Origin: Paracoccaceae bacterium
Lineage (GTDB): Bacteria > Pseudomonadota > Alphaproteobacteria > Rhodobacterales > Rhodobacteraceae
Direction: 5' to 3'
Assembly: GCA_020832725.1 (NCBI GenBank)
Contig: JAFIEC010000262.1
Span: forward strand, 1-6,280
Length of the DNA stretch: 6,280 bases
Shown: piece after piece, positions 1-5,481 of the stretch
Layout: every line of letters begins with the position of its first letter
Numbering within the stretch: position 1 is the stretch's first letter
Made by a program: the position numbers and the translations under genes
Notes under the pieces: model-generated
The model's database searches: none
Seen by the model: only the letters and a program-made list of their open reading frames with translations
Told to the model about the DNA's origin: nothing

Positions 1-1
1 C

Positions 2-268
2 GCGCTGGGTGGCAAATCCCAGATTGCCGATCACATGGTGATCGCCTCGGGCCGGTCCAGCCGTCAGGTCGTGGCCATCGCGGCAAAGCTGGCAGATAGG
101 CTCAAGACCGCGCTCGGGGTCGTGACCCGGATGGAGGGCAAGGATCAGGGCGATTGGGTCCTGATCGATTGCGGGGATGTGATCGTGCATGTCTTCCGCC
201 CCGAAGTGCGGGATTTCTACCAGCTTGAAAAGATGTGGCAGGACACGCCGGCAAAGGCCCCGGTCTGA
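2..268 (+). CDS. rsfS: Ribosomal silencing factor RsfS, C-terminal part (5' end outside window)
   Basis: RsfS (Iojap/DUF143 family) binds large-subunit protein uL14 and blocks joining of the 30S and 50S subunits, lowering translation when nutrients are scarce. The 88 visible residues read without interruption from base 2 to the TGA at 266-268. They show family hallmarks: an ADHMVIASGRSSRQV stretch near the start, GDWVLIDCGDVIVHVFRPEV in the middle, and RDFYQLEKMW close to the C-terminus. The family is usually a little over 100 residues, so only a short N-terminal piece lies outside the window. The ATG at 35 is internal, because conserved sequence precedes it in the same frame. rlmH follows after 17 bases, the usual rsfS-rlmH pairing; nadD commonly sits just upstream of such a pair, but that cannot be seen here. 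Identification is firm. Confidence 0.95.
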   Translation, partial: ALGGKSQIADHMVIASGRSSRQVVAIAAKLADRLKTALGVVTRMEGKDQGDWVLIDCGDVIVHVFRPEVRDFYQLEKMWQDTPAKAPV

Positions 269-285
269 AGAGGCGATTGCGGGCG

Positions 286-762
286 ATGCGCTTGCAGATT
301 TCCGCAGTCGGGCGGCTGCGTTCCGGCCCCGAGGCAGACCTTGTCGAGACCTATGCGCGCCGTCTCGACAAGGTGGGGCGCGGCGTCGGGCTGGGCCCTC
401 TTTCGCTGATCGAGGTCGAGGATCGCAAGGGCGGCGGCCCTGCCGAGGAAGCACGCCTGCTGGAGCGGAGCCTGCCCGAGGGTGCCTTTGTCGTCGCGCT
501 TGACGAGCGCGGCCGCAAGCTCGGATCGGAGGAACTGGCCGAGGAACTGGCGCGCAGGCGCGATACGGGCACCACCTGCACGGCCTTTCTTCTGGGTGGT
601 GCCGATGGGCTCAGCACGGCGCTGCGGCTGCGTGCCGATACCGAGCTGTCGTTTGGGAGCATGGTCTGGCCGCACGCCCTTGCCCGCGTGATGCTGGCCG
701 AACAACTCTATCGCGCGGCGACGATCCTTGCGGGGCTGCCCTATCATCGAGGTGACGGCTGA
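286..762 (+). CDS. rlmH: 23S rRNA (pseudouridine-1915-N3)-methyltransferase RlmH
   Basis: RlmH is a small SPOUT-fold enzyme that acts as a homodimer on assembled 70S ribosomes. It uses SAM to methylate N3 of pseudouridine 1915 in helix 69 of 23S rRNA. The product is 158 residues, close to the roughly 155 of E. coli RlmH. It opens with MRLQISAVGRLRSGPE, has LDERGRKLGSEELAEEL in the middle, the SAM-site glycine motif LLGGADGL around residues 102-109, and the C-terminal signature WPHALARVMLAEQLYRA then LPYHR. Most homologues end within a residue or so of YHR; this one adds GDG. I chose the ATG at 286 because it gives the family N-terminus. The same frame is open back to an ATG at 235 inside rsfS, but those extra residues look unrelated to the family. 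A GAAGAGG at 267-273, overlapping the rsfS stop, is a plausible though distant ribosome binding site. Probably cotranscribed with rsfS. Confidence 0.95.
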   Translation: MRLQISAVGRLRSGPEADLVETYARRLDKVGRGVGLGPLSLIEVEDRKGGGPAEEARLLERSLPEGAFVVALDERGRKLGSEELAEELARRRDTGTTCTAFLLGGADGLSTALRLRADTELSFGSMVWPHALARVMLAEQLYRAATILAGLPYHRGDG

Positions 763-806
763 GGCCGGGGCTGCAGGTTGCGCGCGGTGCGGGTGCGGCT
801 TAGGGG

Positions 807-811
807 TAAGG
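807..811 (+). promoter_or_regulatory. Probable ribosome binding site of gpmI
   Basis: TAAGG sits eight bases before the ATG at 820 and is the best Shine-Dalgarno match in the 57-base gap after rlmH. It favours 820 over the in-frame ATG at 832, for which the nearest match (AAGG, 816-819) is twelve bases away. I see no convincing sigma-70-type promoter or terminator in the gap, so gpmI may depend on upstream transcription. Confidence 0.5.
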
Positions 812-819
812 CGGCAAGG

Positions 820-2416
820 ATGGGGGCAGTGATGGCGGCGGGCGACAGGCAGGCAGCCCTTGGGCAGGCGCAGGCGACCGCGGGCCGGACGACGCGCGGG
901 CCGGTGGTGCTGTGCGTGCTGGATGGCTGGGGACTGGCCCCCGAGGGGCCGGGCAACGCGGTCGCGCTGGCCCGCACGCCGGTGTTCGACCGCCTGATGG
1001 CCGAATGCCCCAATGCCACGCTGGTCACCCACGGTGAGGATGTGGGGCTGCCGGACGGTCAGATGGGCAATTCCGAGGTTGGCCACATGAACATCGGTGC
1101 GGGTCGGGTGGTCTGGCAGGACCTGCCGCGCATCGATCACGCCATTGCCGAGGGGCGGTTTGCCACCAGCCCCGCGCTGCTGGACTTCGCGGCCCGGGTG
1201 CGCGCTGCGGGCGGGCGGGTGCATCTGCTGGGGCTGATCTCCTGCGGGGGGGTTCATGGGCATCTGGATCATGCGCTGGCTGCCGCACGCGCACTGGCCG
1301 GTCTTGGCTGTGAGGTGCTGATACATGCGCTGAGCGACGGGCGCGACGTGGCACCCGGCTCGGCACCGAACGACATCGCCGCGCTGGAGGCGGCGCTGCC
1401 GCCGGGCGCGCATCTGGCCACGCTGTCGGGGCGCTACTGGGCGATGGACCGGGACAACCGCTGGGACCGGGTGGCGCGGGCCCATGGGGCCATCGTTCAC
1501 GGCCGGGCGGATCATGGCGCGCCGGATGCGGGCAGGGCGCTGCGGGCCGCCGCCGACCGGGGCGAAAGCGACGAGTTCGTCGCGCCCACCGTGCTGGGGG
1601 ATTACGGGGGCATGCGCGAGGGCGATGGATTGTTCTGCCTGAACTTCCGGGCCGACCGGGCGCGCGAGATACTGTCGGCCATCGCTGCCCCAGGTTTCGA
1701 CGCGTTCGAGACCGGGCCGCGGCCCGCCCTTTCGGCGGGGCTGGGCATGATCGTCTATTCCGAGGCACTGGCCCCGCTCTTCCCGCCGGTGTTCGAGCGC
1801 GAGCCGCTGGAGAACACCCTGGGCGCGTGGGTGGCCGGCCATGGCTTGCGGCAATTCCGGCTGGCGGAAACCGAAAAATACCCCCACGTCACCTTCTTCC
1901 TGAATGGCGGGCGGGAGGAGCCGCATCCGGGCGAAGGGCGGCACATGCCCGCCAGCCCCGGGGTGGCGACCTATGACCTCGCCCCCGAGATGGCCGCAGG
2001 CGAGGTCAGTGCCCGTCTGGTGGCGGCGATCGAGGAGGGGCATGACCTGATCGTGGTCAATTTCGCCAACCCCGACATGGTCGGCCATACCGGCGACGTC
2101 GCCGCCGCCATCCGGGCTTGCGAGGCGGTGGATGCGGGCCTGGGTGCGGCATTGTCGGCGCTGAAGGATGCGGGGGGGGCGATGCTGGTCACCGCCGATC
2201 ACGGCAATTGCGAGACGATGATCGACCCCGAGACGGGGGGGCCGCACACCGCGCATACCACCAATCCCGTCCCGGTTATCCTTGTAGGCGGGGGCGCGGG
2301 GGGGGGGCGGGGGGGGGGGCCGGGCCAGGCTGGCGGATGTGGCACCCACGCTGCTGGCCCTCATGGGCCTGCCCGCCCCGCCCGAGATGACCGGCGAAAG
2401 CCTGGTTGTGGCATGA
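820..2416 (+). CDS. gpmI: 2,3-bisphosphoglycerate-independent phosphoglycerate mutase, frameshifted near 3' end
   Basis: GpmI is a cytosolic, Mn-dependent enzyme of the alkaline phosphatase superfamily that interconverts 3- and 2-phosphoglycerate in glycolysis and gluconeogenesis. Numbered from the ATG at 820, the key residues are present: D35 (VLDGWG), nucleophile S85 (MGNSEVGHMN), H146 (GGVHGH), the SDGRD and NFRADR arginines, K353, D419 and H423 (NPDMVGH), D460 and H461 (TADHGN) and H479 (HTAHTT). The reading frame breaks in the G-rich stretch 2298-2319. The conserved C-terminus (RLADVAPTLLALMGL, then PPEMTGESLVV) lies one frame later and stops at TGA 2414-2416. A net gain of one base, or loss of two, explains this. 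With one base removed the product is 531 residues, slightly longer than the usual 505-515, mainly from about 20 extra N-terminal residues. The ATG at 820 has TAAGG eight bases upstream; an ATG at 832 is also possible. All active-site residues precede the break. Confidence 0.9.
2298..2319 (+). repeat. Double poly-G tract (G10-C-G11) at the gpmI frameshift
   Basis: Ten consecutive G (2298-2307), one C (2308), then eleven G (2309-2319) lie within gpmI, preceded by a G5 run at 2290-2294. This is exactly where the gpmI frame changes. The tract encodes a glycine-rich stretch between the conserved beta strand (NPVPVILV) and the C-terminal RLADVAPTLL segment. From the V of VILV to that R there are 40 bases, thirteen codons plus one base; homologues as I recall them have about eleven residues there. 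Extra G residues are therefore more likely than missing ones. No other run in the window is this long; the next longest is a G8 at 2172-2179, which is in frame. Confidence 0.9.
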
Positions 2417-3537
2417 GGCCATCGGCGCTGCTCCTTGTGCTGGCACTCGCCGTTGCCGGGCCCGCAGCGGCCTCTGATCCGGCGGCGCTGGCGCGGGAGG
2501 CGTCGGAGCGGTTGCAGGAGGCAACGGCCGCCCTGGCCGAGGCGGGCCGCGCCCGGGACCGGGTGGCCGCGATGGGCGAGGTGATCCGCGCCTACGAAGG
2601 GGGTCTTGTCGCCATGCGCGAGGGGCTGCGCCGGGCGGCCCTGCGCGAGCGGGCGATCGCCATGGAATTCGAGTCGCGGCGCGATCGGCTGGCGCGGCTG
2701 ACGGCGACGCTCCAGACGATCGAGCGTGCGCCACGGCCGATCCTGCTGATGCATCCCTCCGGCGCGCTGGGCAGTGCGCGGGCAGGCATGATGCTGGCCG
2801 AGCTGATGCCCGCCCTGCAGGCAGAGGCGGGGGCGCTGGCCCGCGATCTGGAAGAGATCGCCCTGCTGCGCGCCATCATCGAGCGGGGGAGCGAGGAGCT
2901 GGCGCTTGGCCTGCGCGGCGTTCAGGAGGCAAGGGTCGCCCTGTCCGAGGCCCTGGCCGAGCGCACCGAACAGCCGCTTCCGCTGACGGATGACCCGGCC
3001 GCATTGCAGCGGCTGCTGGAGGGGGCCGAGACGCTGGATGTGTTCGCCGAGGGCCTTGTCAGCCTGCAGGGAGAGGCCGAGGGCGAGGGCGGTTTCGCGG
3101 CTGCCCGGGGCGGATTGCCCTGGCCTGTGGCCGGCACGCTCCTGCGCGGGTGGCAGGAGGCGGATGCCGCGGGCATACGTCGCCCCGGCTGGGTCGTGGC
3201 CACGCCGCCCCTGTCGCTTGTGACGGCTCCCGCCACTGGCACGCTGCGCTATGCAGGCCCGCTTCTCGACTACGGAAACGTGATCATTCTCGAGCCGGAT
3301 GCGAACTACCTCCTTGTCATGGCAGGAATCGACCGCATCTTCGGGACCGAGGGCCAGCTGGTGACAGCTGGCGATCCGCTGGGCCTGATGGGAGGCGCGG
3401 CACCCGGTCCGGGCGAATTCCTGATAGAGGGTGTGCAAGGTGCTGGTGCACGCAGACAGGAAACGCTCTATATCGAGACAAGAGAAGCCGATGGCCCGGT
3501 GGATCCGGGAAGGTGGTTCGCTCCCGACGGAGGATAG
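2413..3537 (+). CDS. envC: EnvC-like murein hydrolase activator (degenerate LytM/M23 domain)
   Basis: A periplasmic protein of 374 residues. It has a classic signal peptide (MRPSALLLVLALAV, with likely cleavage after AAA at residues 18-20), then about 180 residues of charged, Ala/Leu/Glu/Arg-rich helix consistent with coiled coil, then a LytM-type domain from about residue 235 (LPWPVAG) ending in LYIETR and VDPGRWF. In EnvC proteins this layout activates N-acetylmuramoyl-L-alanine amidases that split septal peptidoglycan at division. The zinc ligands of active M23 peptidases are missing: the first His/Asp region reads RRPGWVVATPP, the HxH region reads YLLVMAGIDRI, and the last His is replaced in TLYIETR. 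It is thus predicted to be a non-catalytic regulator, as E. coli EnvC is. The ATG at 2413 overlaps the gpmI TGA (ATGA), suggesting translational coupling. It shares its frame with the 5' part of gpmI, so the gpmI frameshift makes the two look fused. The exact alphaproteobacterial subtype (EnvC versus LdpF-like) is uncertain. Confidence 0.88.
   Translation: MRPSALLLVLALAVAGPAAASDPAALAREASERLQEATAALAEAGRARDRVAAMGEVIRAYEGGLVAMREGLRRAALRERAIAMEFESRRDRLARLTATLQTIERAPRPILLMHPSGALGSARAGMMLAELMPALQAEAGALARDLEEIALLRAIIERGSEELALGLRGVQEARVALSEALAERTEQPLPLTDDPAALQRLLEGAETLDVFAEGLVSLQGEAEGEGGFAAARGGLPWPVAGTLLRGWQEADAAGIRRPGWVVATPPLSLVTAPATGTLRYAGPLLDYGNVIILEPDANYLLVMAGIDRIFGTEGQLVTAGDPLGLMGGAAPGPGEFLIEGVQGAGARRQETLYIETREADGPVDPGRWFAPDGG
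3529..3533 (+). promoter_or_regulatory. Strong ribosome binding site of ctpA, overlapping the end of envC
   Basis: GGAGG lies ten bases before the ATG at 3544 and within the last codons of envC, whose TAG is at 3535-3537. It fixes the ctpA start and shows that ctpA initiation occurs where ribosomes finish envC. Confidence 0.8.
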
Positions 3538-3543
3538 GACGGT

Positions 3544-4863
3544 ATGAACAGATATCTCATTGCGGCATTCGCGGGCGGGCTTGCGGGGATCGTCCTGACC
3601 ACCCAGGTCGCGGGGCCGCTGATCGCCCAGGAAACGGAACGGCAACGCTCCACCTTCGAGCATCTCAACCTTTTCGGTGAGATCTTCGACCGGATCAGGG
3701 CGGGCTATGTCGACGAGGTCGACGAGCGAGAGCTGATCGAGGCCGCGATTTCGGGGATGTTGTCCTCGCTCGATCCGCATTCCAGTTATCTTCCGCCCGA
3801 GGCTTATGGGGCCATGCGGGTGCAGACACGCGGCGAATTCGGCGGGCTCGGTATCGAGGTCACGATGGAGGACGGCGTCGTCAAGGTGGTGTCGCCCATC
3901 GACGGCACACCAGCCTACGAGGCGGGAATCCAGGCGGGCGATTACATCACCCATGTGGACGAGGAATCCATGATCGGCCTCACCCTCGAGAACGCGGTGG
4001 AGCGGATGCGCGGCCCCGTCGGCTCCGAGATCGTGATCACCGTGGTCCGCGAGGGCGTCGACGAACCCTTCGACGTGACGATCGTGCGCGACACGATCCA
4101 GATCACCGCCGTGCGGGCACGGCTGGAGGGGGCGGTGGGGATCCTGCGGATCACCACATTCAATGACCAGACCTTCCGCAACCTGCGCGACGGGATCGGC
4201 GACATCATCTCGGAGGCCGGTGGCATCGAGAATGTCGACGGCTTCGTGGTCGATCTGCGCAACAATCCGGGCGGGCTTCTGCAGCAGGCCATCCGCGTCT
4301 CGGACGCCTTCCTCGAGCGTGGGGAAATCACCTCCACCCGAAGCCGGAGCTCTACCGGAGAGCGGTTCAACGCCTCGCCGGGCGATCTGGCGCAGGGGCG
4401 GCCGCTGGTGGTGCTGATCAACGCCGGGTCGGCTTCGGCCTCCGAGATCGTGGCGGGCGCGCTGCAGGATCATGGCCGTGCTGTGGTCGTGGGCACGCGC
4501 AGCTTTGGCAAGGGGTCGGTGCAGACCATCATGCAGCTGCGCGGCGATGACGCCATCCGGCTGACCACATCGCGCTACTACACGCCCTCGGGCCGGTCGA
4601 TCCAGGCGCTGGGCGTGACGCCCGACATCATCGTGGAACAGCGCACCGTGGCCGATAACGGGGCCGAGCGCCGCAGGCCCGCACGGTCGGAGGCCGATCT
4701 GCGCGGCAGGCTGGAAAACGACACCCTGACCGAGCAGGAACGCGAGATGCTGCAGCGCGAAGTCGAGCAGCGCGAACGGATCTCGCGTCTGCGCGACGAG
4801 GATTACCAGCTTGCCTTTGCGCTGGACCTGATCAGCGGCGTGGCGGTGTTCAACAACCGCTGA
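3544..4863 (+). CDS. ctpA: S41 family C-terminal processing protease (CtpA)
   Basis: A periplasmic serine protease of 439 residues in the C-terminal processing peptidase family (Prc/CtpA), which trims or degrades envelope proteins from exposed C-termini. Relatives act on lipoproteins and murein hydrolases. In order: an N-terminal signal or anchor (IAAFAGGLAGIVLTTQVAG, possible cleavage after LIAQ or LIA); the N-terminal helical region with MLSSLDPHSSYLPPE; a PDZ domain at about residues 97-185 beginning GEFGGLGIEV, which recognises the substrate C-terminus; then the S41 core with VDLRNNPGG at 236-244. The catalytic serine should be S298 in GSASASEIVAGALQD and the general-base lysine K323 in RSFGKGSVQT. 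Their 25-residue spacing equals that of E. coli Prc and B. subtilis CtpB. The last 65 residues are a charged helical tail. It follows envC by six bases, suggesting joint control of peptidoglycan remodelling, although direct interaction is inference. The substrate cannot be read from the sequence. Confidence 0.95.
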   Translation: MNRYLIAAFAGGLAGIVLTTQVAGPLIAQETERQRSTFEHLNLFGEIFDRIRAGYVDEVDERELIEAAISGMLSSLDPHSSYLPPEAYGAMRVQTRGEFGGLGIEVTMEDGVVKVVSPIDGTPAYEAGIQAGDYITHVDEESMIGLTLENAVERMRGPVGSEIVITVVREGVDEPFDVTIVRDTIQITAVRARLEGAVGILRITTFNDQTFRNLRDGIGDIISEAGGIENVDGFVVDLRNNPGGLLQQAIRVSDAFLERGEITSTRSRSSTGERFNASPGDLAQGRPLVVLINAGSASASEIVAGALQDHGRAVVVGTRSFGKGSVQTIMQLRGDDAIRLTTSRYYTPSGRSIQALGVTPDIIVEQRTVADNGAERRRPARSEADLRGRLENDTLTEQEREMLQREVEQRERISRLRDEDYQLAFALDLISGVAVFNNR

Positions 4864-4871
4864 AGAGGGAG

Positions 4872-4890
4872 CGGGGGCAATGCGCCCCCG
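4872..4890 (+). promoter_or_regulatory. GC-only hairpin at the 5' end of rppH
   Basis: A perfect 7-bp inverted repeat, CGGGGGC (4872-4878) with GCCCCCG (4884-4890), encloses the five-base loop AATGC. The loop holds the upstream candidate rppH start codon (ATG 4880-4882). No T-run follows, so it does not look like a complete intrinsic terminator for ctpA. In mRNA it would sit just after the purine-rich GAGGGAG (4865-4871) and could hamper initiation at 4880 or shift it to the ATG at 4898. Function is inference; the pairing is directly visible. Confidence 0.45.
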
Positions 4891-5374
4891 GCGCGGGATG
4901 AAGACGGAACTGCCTTATCGGCCCTGCGTCGGCGTGATGCTGATCAACCGCGCGGGTCTGGTCTTCGCGGCGCGCCGCAGCGACACCGCCGCACCTGCCT
5001 GGCAGATGCCCCAGGGCGGTGTCGATGGCGGCGAGACCCCGCGCGCCGCCGCCCTGCGGGAGCTGGAAGAAGAGACCGGCATACCCCCGGCGGCGGTCGA
5101 GGTCGTGGCGGAACTGCCCGAGTGGCTGTGTTATGACCTTCCCGACGACTTGCGCGGGCGGGTCTGGGGCGGGCGCTTTCGCGGCCAGAAGCAGCGCTGG
5201 TTCCTGATGCGGCTGACCGGGGAGGAGGCGCAGATCAACCTTGCCGGCAACACCCCCGAATTCGTCGAATGGCGCTGGATGCCCGCCGACGATGTGCTGG
5301 CCTCGATCGTGCCGTTCAAGCGGGACGTCTACTCCCGGGTCATCGCGGCGTTCCGTCCCTATCTTGCGCTCTGA
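4880..5374 (+). CDS. rppH: RNA pyrophosphohydrolase RppH (Nudix family)
   Basis: RppH removes pyrophosphate from 5'-triphosphorylated mRNA, leaving a monophosphate that speeds decay by RNase E-type enzymes. The 164-residue product has a complete Nudix box at residues 46-68: G46, E52 and the REL-EEETGI core R60 to I68, with metal-binding glutamates at E61, E64 and E65. RppH-specific motifs also fit: LPYRPCVGVML near the start, WQMPQGGVDGGE, the RGQKQRWFL segment, TPEFVEWRWMP and FKRDVYSRV. These separate it from general Nudix hydrolases, and E. coli RppH shares them. The start is not certain. ATG 4880 has GAGGGAG upstream and gives MRPRRGMKTELPYRP; ATG 4898 gives the shorter MKTELPYRP but has a poorer ribosome binding site. 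It lies 16 bases after ctpA and is probably cotranscribed, unless the hairpin between them attenuates expression. Confidence 0.93.
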   Translation: MRPRRGMKTELPYRPCVGVMLINRAGLVFAARRSDTAAPAWQMPQGGVDGGETPRAAALRELEEETGIPPAAVEVVAELPEWLCYDLPDDLRGRVWGGRFRGQKQRWFLMRLTGEEAQINLAGNTPEFVEWRWMPADDVLASIVPFKRDVYSRVIAAFRPYLAL

Positions 5375-5481
5375 GGCATGGCAGGCGTTGCCGGTGCTGG
5401 CATCTGGTCCTTGAGGACGTCATACATCACAGCCGAAAGCGCGGGCGGCGCATCGCGGGCGCGGGGCGCACGGAGGATGGA
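5375..5481 (+). other. Intergenic gap between rppH and the methyltransferase gene
   Basis: This 107-base gap is the longest in the window. It contains its least G+C-rich patch (about 5408-5440, including TTGAGGACGTCATACATCAC), which could hold a promoter for the downstream gene. The best sigma-70-like pair I find is CTGGCA (5397-5402) and CATACA (5421-5426) with 18-base spacing, matching consensus at only four and three of six positions. No clear terminator hairpin with a T-run is visible. The short reading frame beginning at 5378 has no recognisable features and overlaps the real start region downstream. Confidence 0.35.
5472..5476 (+). promoter_or_regulatory. Ribosome binding site of the methyltransferase gene
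   Basis: GGAGG lies five bases before ATG 5482 and decides that start. A nearer ATG at 5477 is out of frame and too close to the site to be used. Confidence 0.75.

Noticed and set aside
2118..2390. A 90-residue reading frame beginning in the last part of gpmI (ATG 2118)
   Set aside because: It is in a different frame from both gpmI segments, and its product is Gly/Arg-rich with no family features. It is an overlap by-product of the G-rich sequence.
778..3537. A single 919-residue gene starting at TTG 778 and joining GpmI to the EnvC-like protein
   Set aside because: The GpmI C-terminus is intact in the neighbouring frame with its own stop, and a complete signal peptide begins at ATG 2413. 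Two overlapping genes with a frameshift in the first explain the data better than a true fusion.
217..4473. A 1418-codon open reading frame on the minus strand, opposite rlmH, gpmI, envC and ctpA
   Set aside because: It is in exact codon register with the sense genes, which all share one frame. Its stops would need sense codons TTA, CTA or TCA, which this G+C-rich genome avoids. Its translation is low-complexity Arg/Pro/His/Gln-rich with no recognisable domain, while the sense genes are firmly identified.
4872..4890. Intrinsic terminator after ctpA
   Set aside because: The stem is strong, but no T-run follows and it overlaps the rppH start region, so termination is not supported.
5397..5426. 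Sigma-70-type promoter ahead of the methyltransferase
   Set aside because: Only four and three of six consensus matches. Kept as a remark in the gap entry rather than called as a promoter.
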